Below are positions 8,824 to 17,933 of a stretch of DNA of 64,000 nt, piece after piece (position 1 is the stretch's first letter; the number at the start of each line of letters is the position of its first letter). The stretch spans positions 3,060,001-3,124,000 of the forward strand of contig NZ_CP102480.1 in assembly GCF_024662015.1 (NCBI RefSeq), written 5' to 3'. The notes under the pieces are model-generated. The model saw only the letters and a program-made list of their open reading frames with translations, was not told where the DNA came from and did no database searches. This stretch comes from Nisaea acidiphila. Its GTDB lineage: Bacteria > Pseudomonadota > Alphaproteobacteria > Thalassobaculales > Thalassobaculaceae. A program made the translations under genes and the position numbers.

Positions 8824-9138
8824 CTATTCGCCTTTGCAGTCACCGGTCGCGTAGGTGTTCTTCACCCGGCAACTGGTGCTCAGATTGACGACGAAATTGC
8901 CGGAGCAGCTCTGACGCGTGATCCAGGCGGTATATCCGTCGACGCGCGGAGAATCGCCGCCGGCCCGCTCGGCGCTGACCGTAACGGATTTGACGTCGCT
9001 CTGCGGGATTTTGGCACTTTCCAATGCCTCGGCTATCTGCGTTTCGCATTGTGCCAAGGCCGTCTCCGCGGAAAGCGCGACCAGAAGGGCTGCCGCGGCG
9101 AATGCGCCAGACCTCCAAAATTTTTGCTTCATCGTCAT
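8824..9138 (-). CDS. Small periplasmic protein of unknown function
   Basis: 104 aa from the ATG at 9138; a second ATG at 9132 is equally possible. AGAGAC lies about 6 bases upstream of 9138. A clear signal peptide (FAAAALLVALSAETALAQ) is cleaved after Ala-Gln near residue 27. The mature part carries four Cys (QCETQI, RQSCSGNF, STSCRVKN, GDCKGE), consistent with two disulfides in the periplasm. No family is recognised. It leads a two-gene unit with the small anchored protein and diverges from the peptide-binding protein gene. Confidence 0.65.
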   Translation of the reverse strand: MTMKQKFWRSGAFAAAALLVALSAETALAQCETQIAEALESAKIPQSDVKSVTVSAERAGGDSPRVDGYTAWITRQSCSGNFVVNLSTSCRVKNTYATGDCKGE

Positions 9139-9295
9139 ATACCGGTCTCTTGAAGTGGCTGCTACCAATCAGTTAGCTCCGCCGGGCCCACGATCCAGTG
9201 TTGCGTGCAATTTCGGGGCGCTACTTCGGGCATGGGTGCCGTGTTAGAATTGCGCCTCTCTCGATCCTGTTTGAGCAGGAAATTGGAGGCCCATC

Positions 9296-11197
9296 ATGAA
9301 GTCCTTCACCTGGGGCGCGATGGCAGCGCTGTTGGTTGCGACGGGCGTGCAGAACGAGTCTCGGGCACTTGAGATCGTCAATCCGCCCATTCTGGAGCCG
9401 CTGGTTGCCAACGGGACGCTGCCGCCGGCCTCGGAGCGCGTTCCGGAGCATCCCAGGGTAATGGATTTCTCCGCGCCCGGTCTTCGCATCGGCCGGCATG
9501 GTGGCCGGATCGAGTCCCTGATCCGGAAGGAGAAAGACGTCAAACTGCTGACCGTCTATGGCTATGCGCGTCTGGTCGGCTTCGACAGTGAATTCCGTCT
9601 CGTCGCGGATATCCTTGAGAGCTATGAGGTCGAGGACGGACGCGTCTTCACCTTTCGCCTGCGCAAGGGACATCGCTGGTCGGACGGGCAACCGTTCACC
9701 GCCGAGGACTTCCGGTTCTGGTGGGAGGATGTGGCGACGAACGAAAAACTCCGTCCGGCGGGCCCTCCCAGTACCATGCTTGTCGACGGCAAGCCGCCGC
9801 GTTTCTCTGTGCTCGACGCGGAGACCGTCCGTTATGAATGGGACGCGCCGAATCCCGATTTCCTGGCGCGCCTGGCGGGCGCATCGCCGCTCTATATCTA
9901 CGCGCCCGCGCATTACCTGAAACAGTTCCATGAAGCCTACGCCGACCCGGATGTGCTGCCGCGGAAAGTGGAAGCGGCGGGATATCGCACCTGGGCGGAG
10001 TTGTTCGATGCCGTCGACAATCTCTATTTCGCCAACGATCCGGACCTGCCGTCGCTGCAGCCCTGGGTGAACGGGACGCGCCCGCCGAATACCCGGTTCG
10101 TGGCCCGGCGAAACCCGTATTACCATCGGGTTGACCCTGAGGGCCGCCAGCTGCCTTATGCGGACGAGCTGATCCTGACCGTCACGGCGGGCGGGCTGAT
10201 TCCGGTCAAGACGGGTGCGGGCGAGAGCAACCTCCAGTCGCGTGGTCTTTCGTTGAAGGATTACGTGTTCCTTCGCGAGGCAGAGGAGCGCAGCGGTTAC
10301 CGCACCTATCTCTGGACCTCGGCGCTCGGCTCGGAAGTCGCGCTCTTCTTCAACTTCAATGTGTCGGATCCGGTCTGGGCCAATGTGATCCGCGACGTGC
10401 GTTTCCGGCGGGCGATGAGCCTCGCGGTGAACCGGCATGAGATCAATCAGGTGCTCTATTTCGGGCTCGCCAAGGAGGGCGCGGACACGGTTTCCGCCGA
10501 CAGTCCACTCTACCGGCCGGAGCTGGCATCGGCCTGGTCCGGTTTCGATCCCGGACAGGCGGAGCAATTGCTCGACGCCGCCGGGCTCACCCGGGGCGCG
10601 GACGGTCTCCGGCGCCTGCCGGACGGTCGCCCGCTGACGGTGATCGCCGAGACGGCGGGGGAACAGGGTGCGCAGGTCGATACCCTGCTGCTGGTCAAGG
10701 ACAGCTGGGAGCGCATCGGGGTCAAGCTCATCATCAAGCCGATGCAGCGCGAGCTTCTGCGCAAGCGGATAGCGTCCGGAGAGTCCGTTCTGGCGGTCTG
10801 GACCGGGCTGCCGAACGCCGTCGCGACACGGGAGACCAGCCCGAAGGACCTGGTGCCCTACAGCCAGTACGATTTCCAGTGGCCGTCATGGGGCGCCTAT
10901 TACGAATCCGGCGGCCATATGGGCACAGAGCCGGATCTGCCCGAGGTGCGCCGGCTCGCCGAGCTCTACAAGCTGTGGCGCGCCGCCGGCAGCGATGCGG
11001 CCCGGCGCGCGGCCTGGGACGAGATCCTCTCGATCCGTGCGGATCAGGTCTATTCGATCGGCACCGTATCCGCCTCGGGGCAGCCCGTCGTGGTCGGCGA
11101 CGGACTGGTCAACGTTCCGAAGCAAGCCGTCTACAACTGGCATCCCGGCGCCTTCTTCGGAGTTTATGCGCCGGACATCTTCTGGTTCGACAGATAG
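9296..11197 (+). CDS. ABC transporter solute-binding protein, family 5 (peptide/oligopeptide type)
   Basis: 633 aa with a short N-terminal export signal (MKSFTWGAMAALLVATGV). The SBP_bac_5 signature is clear: VFTFRLRKGHRWSDGQPFTAEDFRFWWED, later VRDVRFRRAMSLAVNRHEINQ, and a terminal domain ending YNWHPGAFFGVYAPDIFWF. This family binds di- and oligopeptides, nickel or other small solutes in the periplasm and hands them to a Dpp/Opp-type permease. No permease or ATPase genes are adjacent, so it is either an orphan receptor or works with a transporter encoded elsewhere. The start at 9296 follows GGAGG closely. Confidence 0.88.
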   Translation: MKSFTWGAMAALLVATGVQNESRALEIVNPPILEPLVANGTLPPASERVPEHPRVMDFSAPGLRIGRHGGRIESLIRKEKDVKLLTVYGYARLVGFDSEFRLVADILESYEVEDGRVFTFRLRKGHRWSDGQPFTAEDFRFWWEDVATNEKLRPAGPPSTMLVDGKPPRFSVLDAETVRYEWDAPNPDFLARLAGASPLYIYAPAHYLKQFHEAYADPDVLPRKVEAAGYRTWAELFDAVDNLYFANDPDLPSLQPWVNGTRPPNTRFVARRNPYYHRVDPEGRQLPYADELILTVTAGGLIPVKTGAGESNLQSRGLSLKDYVFLREAEERSGYRTYLWTSALGSEVALFFNFNVSDPVWANVIRDVRFRRAMSLAVNRHEINQVLYFGLAKEGADTVSADSPLYRPELASAWSGFDPGQAEQLLDAAGLTRGADGLRRLPDGRPLTVIAETAGEQGAQVDTLLLVKDSWERIGVKLIIKPMQRELLRKRIASGESVLAVWTGLPNAVATRETSPKDLVPYSQYDFQWPSWGAYYESGGHMGTEPDLPEVRRLAELYKLWRAAGSDAARRAAWDEILSIRADQVYSIGTVSASGQPVVVGDGLVNVPKQAVYNWHPGAFFGVYAPDIFWFDR

Positions 11198-11209
11198 ACC
11201 CTGACCGGC

Positions 11210-11761
11210 TCACACGGTCTGCCCGAGCGGGTGTTGATGGTAGCGCTTCAGCGTGACCGCGACGGCGGAGGCCGCGGCGACCTTTAGTGCGTCGCCCGGA
11301 ATGAAGGGCAACGAGCCAAAGAGCGCCTTGTCGAGCGGAATGCCGGCGACCGCGGACATCCAGGCAAGGCCGCCCGCATAGACGACGAGGATGCCGCCCG
11401 CCACGTTGATAAGGATGGCGTGCTTCAGGTCGTAGCGTGACCAGCTTTTCTCTGTCATCCAGCCGATCGCGAAGGCGGCGACTGGCCAGGAGAAGAGGAA
11501 GCCGGCGGTGACGCCTGCGAAAACCGCCGCGCCGCCGCGTCCTCCGGCAAGCAACGGCAGTCCAAGCGCCACCAGTACCAGAAAGACGACGAGTGCGAGC
11601 CCGCCACGGCGGGCGCCGAGCAATGAGCCGGCCAGCATGACGCCGAGCGTCTGCGCCGTCACCGGAACGCCGGTCAGCGGCAGGGTCAGGGCGGGGAACA
11701 GGCCGAGCACCGCGGTGATGGCGGCGAGAAGCGCGATCAGGACAAGGTCGCGTGTAGACAT
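11210..11761 (-). CDS. bioY: Biotin transporter substrate-binding (S) component BioY
   Basis: 183 aa from ATG 11761. Five to six membrane segments and the BioY motifs TGVPVTAQTLGVMLAG and LLGARRGGLALVVFLVLVALGLP, followed by GRGGAAVF, identify the biotin-specific S component of an ECF transporter. It captures biotin at the membrane and docks on the EcfT/EcfA module encoded by the next two genes. Upstream ATG or GTG codons in the same frame lie inside bioN and are rejected. It is the last gene of bioMNY, 26 bases after bioN, and ends 12 bases from the convergent solute-binding protein gene. Confidence 0.93.
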   Translation of the reverse strand: MSTRDLVLIALLAAITAVLGLFPALTLPLTGVPVTAQTLGVMLAGSLLGARRGGLALVVFLVLVALGLPLLAGGRGGAAVFAGVTAGFLFSWPVAAFAIGWMTEKSWSRYDLKHAILINVAGGILVVYAGGLAWMSAVAGIPLDKALFGSLPFIPGDALKVAAASAVAVTLKRYHQHPLGQTV

Positions 11762-11787
11762 GAACGTGGGCTTTCCAAATCGTCCGG

Positions 11788-12387
11788 TTACAGGTCGATC
11801 CCGCGGGCCTCGATGGCCTCGGCGATCCGGTCTGCGCGGCGCAGGGTCTGGATCGTCACCGGGATCAGGAGGGCCAGCGGATTGCCGCCGAGCCCGCGCG
11901 CCTGCTGCGCGGCGCGCACCGACATCCATGTGTCGGCAAGGACGGGAATGAAGCGGATTGTCAGGGCAAAGACAAGACTGATCTTCGCCGGATTGAAGCC
12001 GAAGACCGCCAGCGGGCCGAGGCCTTTCTCCAGCACCGCCATCATACCGGAAACCGTCGTCGTAAGCGTCAGCAGCAGTCCCGCGGCGACGATTGTCGCG
12101 AAGCGCAATGCCAGGAGCGTACCGGTCTCGACGGATGTGAAAACGGCGTGTGCGGCGAAGAAGAGGGCCAGAACCGCGAAGAGTGGAACCGCTTGCCGCA
12201 GCACCGGTTTGAGAGGGAGTCGGGCCGCCGGGAACCCGGTCAGAACCAATGCCAGCCCGATGGCGAGATGCGACGGGTCGTCCGTCAGCAAGACGGCAAT
12301 GCCGATTGCGAACAAGGTTGCGAGCTTTGCACCGGCAGGCATCCGGTGCAGCGGCGAGTTTCCAGGTTGATAGAGTGTCAGGTTCAT
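11788..12387 (-). CDS. bioN: ECF transporter transmembrane (T) component BioN
   Basis: 199 aa with about five membrane segments. The C-terminal half carries the two Ala-Arg-Gly coupling motifs of EcfT proteins (AAQQARGLGG and EAIEARGIDL) that contact the ATPase. The N terminus (YQPGNSPLHRMPAGAKL) is typical of BioN/CbiQ. It couples ATP hydrolysis by BioM to biotin uptake by BioY. Its start overlaps the end of bioM by four bases, showing translational coupling. Confidence 0.92.
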   Translation of the reverse strand: MNLTLYQPGNSPLHRMPAGAKLATLFAIGIAVLLTDDPSHLAIGLALVLTGFPAARLPLKPVLRQAVPLFAVLALFFAAHAVFTSVETGTLLALRFATIVAAGLLLTLTTTVSGMMAVLEKGLGPLAVFGFNPAKISLVFALTIRFIPVLADTWMSVRAAQQARGLGGNPLALLIPVTIQTLRRADRIAEAIEARGIDL

Positions 12388-13058
12388 CCGGCGAGGCTTC
12401 TATAGCGGGCGATCACGTCGGCCGGCGCGCCGTCCGCCAGCACCCGTCCGGAGTCCAGGAGAAGAACCCGCTCGAAGCCCGCGGCGATTTCAAGATCGTG
12501 GGTCACGCATATGACGGTTTCCTCCAGGCCGTCCATCGCATCCAGAATCCGGCGCCGGTTCCGGAGGTCGAGCAGGGTCGTCGGCTCGTCGAGCACCAGA
12601 TAGCGCGGCGCGCGGAGCAGGATGTTGGCGAGCGCCAGCAACTGTTTCTCGCCGCCGCTGAGGTAATGCGCGGGCTGCTGACGCAGGTCTTTAAGGCCGA
12701 AGCGGGAGAGGATCCGTTCGATCGCGGCGTCTTCTCCGTCCTTGTCCAGTTTCAGCGCCTTCAGGCTGAAGCGGAGATCCTCCTCGACCAGCGGCATGAC
12801 GATCTGGTCGTCCGGGTCCTGGAAGAGGAAGCCGACAAGCGCTCTTACGCCGCGCGGGGCCTTTGCCGTATCTATTCCGTCTATGAGGACGCGGCCAGAA
12901 CTCGGCTTGGCGAGACCGTTCAGGAGCCGTGCGAAAGTCGATTTCCCGGAACCATTGGCCCCGATGATTGCGATACGCCGTTCGCTCAGGGAGAGAGATA
13001 TATCCCTGAGAATTGTGCGTCCGGGAACTTCGACACATGCATTTTCGAAAACGATCAA
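12384..13058 (-). CDS. bioM: ECF transporter ATPase BioM
   Basis: 224 aa ABC ATPase. Walker A is GANGSGKST, the Q-loop is FLFQDPDDQIVMP (a Q-loop form typical of ECF/cobalt ATPases), the signature is LSGGEKQ, Walker B is LVLDEPTTLLD, and the switch His is in CVTHDLE. It energises biotin import with BioN and BioY and is first in the operon. I found no BioR-type box (TTATCTATAA-like) in the 226-base gap upstream, so its regulation is not evident. Confidence 0.92.
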   Translation of the reverse strand: MIVFENACVEVPGRTILRDISLSLSERRIAIIGANGSGKSTFARLLNGLAKPSSGRVLIDGIDTAKAPRGVRALVGFLFQDPDDQIVMPLVEEDLRFSLKALKLDKDGEDAAIERILSRFGLKDLRQQPAHYLSGGEKQLLALANILLRAPRYLVLDEPTTLLDLRNRRRILDAMDGLEETVICVTHDLEIAAGFERVLLLDSGRVLADGAPADVIARYRSLAG

Positions 13059-13284
13059 GCGGCCCGTCCTTCCTGCGCGCCTTCTGCCTCAGACGGGAAG
13101 GGTACGGCAAGGCAAATCCTGATCGTGGCGGCCGGGCACTCTATCCTGCGGTTGACGAACGGACCTGTACTCGCGTCAAAGTGCAGCATTGCAACAAAAG
13201 GGATTCTCAGACGCGCCTTTCCATGCATCATGGGAAAAAATCGAACCTAAAGGGGGCGAGCCCCAAAACGCCGCCGGTACTGTC

Positions 13285-16200
13285 ATGAAACGGACCTCCG
13301 TCACGCTCCTTGCGTTCCTGCTGATTCTGGCAGTCGGCTCGGGCATCTCTTACTGGGTTTATCAGAAGCAATATGGCGAGCTCGTTGCCGAGGGCCGATC
13401 CCAGCTTGACGTGGCGCGGGAGTCCTTCACGCGGGAACTGAACCGTCTGTTCGAACCGGGGCCTGCGGTTTACGAGGCCGTTACTGATGCACGGTTGTCC
13501 GAGCGCTCAGAAGAAGAGGCAAGGGATCTCTTTTTTGCCATCGCAACCGGACCGGTCCGGCGCACACGGCAGATCAACGGGATTTTCCTCGGCTTTCCCG
13601 ACGGGCGCTTCCTCCATGTTCAGGACCTTGTCCCGTCCAGCAAGAGCGGTTTCGCCGGCGGTCTCACGCGCAGGGTAATCGACGATCCCGATTCGCGGCC
13701 CGAGGGGCGCTGGCTCCAGCCGGGCGACGGGCCGGGGCTCTGGGCTGAGAAACAGATTGAGGCCGCGCCGTACGATCCGCGCGAGCGGCCATGGTTCAAG
13801 GCGGCCGCTGTAACCAAGCATCCCGTCTGGACGAAGCCCTATGTGTTCGCTTCGAGCGGGTCGCTCGGCGTCACCTATGCGCACAGCATTTACCGGGAGG
13901 ACGGAACACTTTGGGGCGTTCTCGGGGTCGATCTTTCGCTCGCATCCCTGTCGCTGACCCTTCTCGACGCCGCGAATACCCTGACGAGGTTCGACGACCT
14001 GGTTTTCGCCACCGACCTTGCGGGGCGGATGCTGGCCCATCCGGACCTGGTGCGGGCGCGCCCGTCCGAACGCGAGGATGTCGAGGCCTTCCTGTCGCGC
14101 TACCGGGCGGAAGAGTCGGTCGAGAGCATCCTGATCGACTCGGTGAAGCGGAGCGGAGCCGTACGGGTCGTCGACACGAAGGAGGGGGCATATCTCGCAA
14201 CCAAATCGGTGCTCGACCCTAATCTCGCGATGCCGATCAGCATCTATCTGGCGCAGGATATGGATACCATCCTGACCGAGGCAGACCGGACATTGCTCCG
14301 CAACGTGGCCTTGCTGTTCATCGCGATCGTCGCCTTCGGCACGGTATCCTTCTATGTCGTGAAACTTGGAGTGGAGGTGGCGGCGCGGGTCAAGGCCGAG
14401 GCGGATCTGGTCGAGGCGCGCGATACGGCGGAAGCGGCCACGCGTGCGAAGTCGGCTTTTCTTGCGACGATGAGCCATGAGATCCGGACGCCGATGAACG
14501 GCGTGATGTCGATGGCTGAGCTGCTTTCTGTCAGCAAGCTCGATGCCGAGCAGAGCAGCATGGCCCGGGTCATTCGGCAGTCGGCAAGCGCGTTGCTCAC
14601 GATCATCGACGACATCCTCGACTTCTCGAAGATAGAGGCGGGAAAGCTCGATGTAGAAAATGTCGAGCTTTCCTTGATGGATTGCGTCGACGGCGCGGCG
14701 GAGATCATCGCACCTCGGGCGGAGGAGAAAGGTCTCTCCCTCATCGTCGACATCCAGACAGACCTGGCCGACAAGCGGTTGGGAGACCCGACCCGGCTGC
14801 GCCAGATTTTGCTCAATCTCGGCGGCAATGCCGTGAAATTCACCGAGCGCGGCGAGGTCCGGATCCGCGTGCGGGCGCTCCCGACCCGAGGCGCCGACTG
14901 GCTGCGTTTCGAGATCTCCGATACCGGGATAGGTCTGACGGACGAGCAGCGCGGTCTGTTGTTCCAGCCATTTGTCCAAGCTGATCAGTCCACTGCTCGG
15001 AAGTTCGGCGGCACGGGGCTTGGCCTTTCGATCTGCCGGCGGCTGTGTGAACTCATGGATGGCCGGATTGGAGTTGAAAGTCGTATCGGCGAGGGTGCGA
15101 CTTTCTGGTTCGAGCTGCCGATGAAGGTGATGGAGAGCGGGGTTCCGAAGCCGGAATTTGACTTGTCGCCGGCCCGTGTCGTCGTGGTTGGCTTGGATCC
15201 GTCCGAAGCCGAAGTCGCGGCGCGGTACCTGCAGGCCGGCGGCGTGACCGATTTGGCGATGCGCGGGGAAGTAGGGCGCGATCCCGCGCCGGGAGACCTC
15301 GTGATATCCGGTACATTCGCGGCGCCCGAGGATGCCGAACGTCTTTGCAGAGCGGATGGCAAATTGGCTCTCTACGGGGGCCGCGAACAATTGGCGACTC
15401 TGCCGTCGGACATCCAGAAGCGTGTCGTTTTCCGGATTTCCATGCCGCTCACTCGGCCGAAGCTCTGGGATGCTATTGCCGTTTCGCTTGGATTGAAACG
15501 GAGCGACGAGGGAGATGGTGAACGGCGTCCGGATCTTGCCTTTGCTCCCCCCTCGGCGGAAGAAGCCCGTGCCGTCTCGGCGCTGGTGCTCGTCGCAGAG
15601 GACAATCAGACGAATCAGACCGTAATCCGAAAAATGTTGTCACGGATGGGATATGCGGTGGAAGTCACGCCGGACGGTCTGGCGGCCCTCGATGCATTGG
15701 CACGGGGAGGGCACGGACTTCTGCTGACAGATATCAACATGCCCGAAATGGACGGTTTCGAGCTTGCGCGTACGGTGCGCAGAGAGGAAGCTGACACTCG
15801 CCTGCCTATCATCGCGCTCACTGCGGACGCGATGTCGGAGACGGAGTTAGAATGCAATGCAGCCGGAATGGACGGCTGTCTTACCAAGCCGATCGATAGT
15901 CTGGCGCTCGGTTCGGTGCTCGCGGAATATCTGCCGCAAGCACAGAATCTCCGGCGGCCTGCCAACACCGCTGCTGAAACCGGGGCGAATACCGCCGAAA
16001 AGTGGGACCGGGAGATCTTCGACCCCTCGTCGATGGAAGAGGCCTTTGGCGGGCTGAATGACGAGGCAAAAGAATTCGTAAGGTCTGCCCGCGCGGTCTG
16101 GGGCACCCGGATCGAAGAGATAGCCCACGCGCTCGCGAATGAAGATCGAAAATCGGCCCGGAGCGCCGCACACTCTCTGAAAGGCGCTGCGCTTTCAGTC

Positions 16201-16362
16201 GGCGCGCTGAGACTTGGGCGGATCGCGGGTGACCTGCAATCGGCGCTGGATCAGGACGATGATGCGATGGCGTCCATCATGGTCGAGATCCTTCAACCGA
16301 CCCTCGTCGAGTTCGACGAGACCACGGAGAAGATATTCGCAGTCCGGGGGCAGGAGGCATGA
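13285..16362 (+). CDS. Hybrid sensor histidine kinase with Cache sensor, receiver and HPt domains
   Basis: 1025 aa from ATG 13285. Order: membrane segment 1 at about residues 5-25, a periplasmic Cache-type sensor (ERPWFKAAAVTKHPVWTKPYVF), and membrane segment 2 near residues 350-370. Then come a short linker helix, HisKA with SHEIRTPMNG (phospho-acceptor His398), and HATPase_c with NAVKFT, DTGIGL and GGTGLGLSI. A degenerate receiver follows at about 630-735, then an intact receiver with TDINMPEMDG (Asp816), and a C-terminal HPt domain with SAAHSLKGAAL (His963). This is a full phosphorelay in one protein, BarA/ArcB style. The degenerate receiver lacks the acceptor Asp. The receiver gene downstream overlaps by four bases and is the likely output partner. 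The ligand is unknown. Confidence 0.92.
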   Translation: MKRTSVTLLAFLLILAVGSGISYWVYQKQYGELVAEGRSQLDVARESFTRELNRLFEPGPAVYEAVTDARLSERSEEEARDLFFAIATGPVRRTRQINGIFLGFPDGRFLHVQDLVPSSKSGFAGGLTRRVIDDPDSRPEGRWLQPGDGPGLWAEKQIEAAPYDPRERPWFKAAAVTKHPVWTKPYVFASSGSLGVTYAHSIYREDGTLWGVLGVDLSLASLSLTLLDAANTLTRFDDLVFATDLAGRMLAHPDLVRARPSEREDVEAFLSRYRAEESVESILIDSVKRSGAVRVVDTKEGAYLATKSVLDPNLAMPISIYLAQDMDTILTEADRTLLRNVALLFIAIVAFGTVSFYVVKLGVEVAARVKAEADLVEARDTAEAATRAKSAFLATMSHEIRTPMNGVMSMAELLSVSKLDAEQSSMARVIRQSASALLTIIDDILDFSKIEAGKLDVENVELSLMDCVDGAAEIIAPRAEEKGLSLIVDIQTDLADKRLGDPTRLRQILLNLGGNAVKFTERGEVRIRVRALPTRGADWLRFEISDTGIGLTDEQRGLLFQPFVQADQSTARKFGGTGLGLSICRRLCELMDGRIGVESRIGEGATFWFELPMKVMESGVPKPEFDLSPARVVVVGLDPSEAEVAARYLQAGGVTDLAMRGEVGRDPAPGDLVISGTFAAPEDAERLCRADGKLALYGGREQLATLPSDIQKRVVFRISMPLTRPKLWDAIAVSLGLKRSDEGDGERRPDLAFAPPSAEEARAVSALVLVAEDNQTNQTVIRKMLSRMGYAVEVTPDGLAALDALARGGHGLLLTDINMPEMDGFELARTVRREEADTRLPIIALTADAMSETELECNAAGMDGCLTKPIDSLALGSVLAEYLPQAQNLRRPANTAAETGANTAEKWDREIFDPSSMEEAFGGLNDEAKEFVRSARAVWGTRIEEIAHALANEDRKSARSAAHSLKGAALSVGALRLGRIAGDLQSALDQDDDAMASIMVEILQPTLVEFDETTEKIFAVRGQEA

Positions 16363-16775
16363 GTGGTTCGAACTATGAAATGATGCGGGTGCTGGTCTTG
16401 GAGGATGAGCTCCATATTCGCAGGATCGTCGTCCGGCTGCTCAGGGAAATTGGCTTCGACACGATCTACGAGGTGAGCGACGGCATTGACGGCATGAAGG
16501 AACTTTTGAGGGTCAATCCCGACCTGATTATCTGCGATGTGCACATGGAGCCGATGGGCGGTCTCAAATTTCTTTCGACGATCCGCAATTTGAAGAAATC
16601 CGATGTGGCGAATTTGCCGGTGATTTTTCTGACCGCCGATGCCGACATCGATACCGTGATGAAGGCCAAGGAACTGCGCGTCGACGGCTATATCGCGAAG
16701 CCGGTCTCGTTGACTCAATTGAAAACCAAGATCGACACGGTGCTGGCGGAACACAAGGCGCGTGCGGAGGGGTGA
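16359..16775 (+). CDS. Single-domain response regulator (CheY-like)
   Basis: 138 aa, a receiver domain only. The acidic pocket is LEDE, the phospho-acceptor is Asp60 in IICDVHMEPMGG, the Thr is in FLTADAD, and the conserved Lys is in GYIAKPVS. It lacks a DNA-binding or enzymatic output, so it acts through protein contacts or as a phosphate shuttle. Its ATG overlaps the stop codon of the hybrid kinase, so the two are translated together and form a pair. The gene ends four bases before a convergent stop. Confidence 0.9.
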   Translation: MSGSNYEMMRVLVLEDELHIRRIVVRLLREIGFDTIYEVSDGIDGMKELLRVNPDLIICDVHMEPMGGLKFLSTIRNLKKSDVANLPVIFLTADADIDTVMKAKELRVDGYIAKPVSLTQLKTKIDTVLAEHKARAEG

Positions 16776-16779
16776 CCGC

Positions 16780-17181
16780 TCAATCCTGCGCTTTCCGAGG
16801 TGACGGCAACAGGGGCGCGGTCCTTCCGAGAGTCTTGCTGATAAGTTCCCTGCTGCGTGCGGGTTTCGGGATCAGACCGGACTTCGCGGCATGCCAGGCC
16901 GCGAGCGTGTCTATCAGGAATGCCGGGCCGCGTTCCGGCGTGAGGCCGCCGAAGCTCCACGACCACCGTCCCGGTCCAAGGATCGATGCACGGCAGCGTT
17001 TCCGGCAATTTCCAAGGCATGCGACCGGTCGCACGACGGCCTCTGGCGCATTTGGATGTGCAACCAGAAGGTCGTGCGTCGCCGCTAGCAGTCTCTGGCC
17101 TGCGGTGACGGCTGTGCGCTTGCCGGCATGAGGATGCGTGCACTCGATGCAGATCTGGATTTCGGCCGGCGCGGCGCTCAT
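16780..17181 (-). CDS. DUF1636 predicted metal-binding protein
   Basis: 133 aa. The protein has the DUF1636 pattern: an N-terminal CIECTHP (CxxC), a central VACLGNCRKRCRASI, and GRWSWSFGGLTPE. It is reminiscent of thioredoxin-like [2Fe-2S] ferredoxins. Family members often lie beside iron, cobalt or cobalamin transport genes. Here it overlaps the end of the siderophore-type ABC ATPase gene by four bases and is the last gene of that operon. A role in handling the metal or the metallated ligand after uptake is inference. Confidence 0.82.
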   Translation of the reverse strand: MSAAPAEIQICIECTHPHAGKRTAVTAGQRLLAATHDLLVAHPNAPEAVVRPVACLGNCRKRCRASILGPGRWSWSFGGLTPERGPAFLIDTLAAWHAAKSGLIPKPARSRELISKTLGRTAPLLPSPRKAQD

Positions 17182-17933
17182 TGCACCGGTCCCGCGAGGC
17201 CCGTCGGGACGATGGCGAGCCTACCCGACGAAGTGCGGGAAACTTCCGCGGTGACCCGGTACAGGTCCGCGAGACTGTCCGGCGTCATCACGTGTTCCGG
17301 CGTTCCCTCGGCGACGATCCGGCCGTCGCCGAGACCGATCATTCGCTCGGCGAAACGCCCTGCCAGCGTCAGGTCGTGCATGGCCGCCAGAACCACGATG
17401 TTCCGCTCGCGGCAGAGGTCGGCAACGGTATCGAGCACCAGCAGCTGATGGCGCAAGTCGAGAGCCGCGGTCGGCTCGTCCAGAAGCAAAACGTCCGGGG
17501 AGCGCACCAAAGCTTGCGCGAGATACACCATCTGACGCTGTCCGCCGCTCAAGGCAGAGATGGCGACATCCTGCTTGTCCGTCAAACCGAACAGATGAAG
17601 GACGTCGCGGGATGCTTCGATGTCGCTGCGGGCGACCCTGAGGCCGAGTTTGCCCAACCTTCCGAGCAGGGTGACTTCGAGCGCTGTCAGGGACGACGCA
17701 GCCGCCGTATCCTGAGGCATGTAGGCGATCCGCCCCGCCGGGGCCGCGTCGCCGGCGAGCGCGATCGTGCCCCCATGGCGCTGTAGTCCCGCGATGGCTC
17801 TCAACAGGCTCGACTTTCCGGTGCCGTTAGGACCGATCAGGGCTCCGGGGGAGCCGGACGGGAGATGGAAGGTCACATCCTGGAGTACGGTATTGCGCCC
17901 GTAGGCGACCGACAGATTATCGACGGTGAGCAT
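17178..17933 (-). CDS. ABC transporter ATPase, siderophore/cobalamin (FecE/BtuD) type
   Basis: 251 aa from ATG 17933. Walker A is GPNGTGKSS, the Q-loop is AYMPQD, the signature is LSGGQRQMV, Walker B is VLLLDEPTAALDLRHQ, and the His-loop is AAMHDLTLAG. The ALDLRHQ stretch after Walker B is characteristic of FecE/FhuC/BtuD ATPases. It powers the FecCD permease encoded immediately upstream; the two genes share the base at 17933. Confidence 0.9.
   Translation of the reverse strand: MLTVDNLSVAYGRNTVLQDVTFHLPSGSPGALIGPNGTGKSSLLRAIAGLQRHGGTIALAGDAAPAGRIAYMPQDTAAASSLTALEVTLLGRLGKLGLRVARSDIEASRDVLHLFGLTDKQDVAISALSGGQRQMVYLAQALVRSPDVLLLDEPTAALDLRHQLLVLDTVADLCRERNIVVLAAMHDLTLAGRFAERMIGLGDGRIVAEGTPEHVMTPDSLADLYRVTAEVSRTSSGRLAIVPTGLAGPVQ

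Noticed and set aside
13059-13284. BioR operator upstream of bioM
   Set aside because: No TTATCTATAA-like palindrome was found in the gap, so biotin-dependent regulation is not claimed.
13507-15390. Long open frame (627 codons) on the minus strand opposite the hybrid kinase
   Set aside because: It mirrors the kinase codons, is rich in Arg, His and Gly, has no recognisable domain, and the plus-strand frame encodes a complete kinase.
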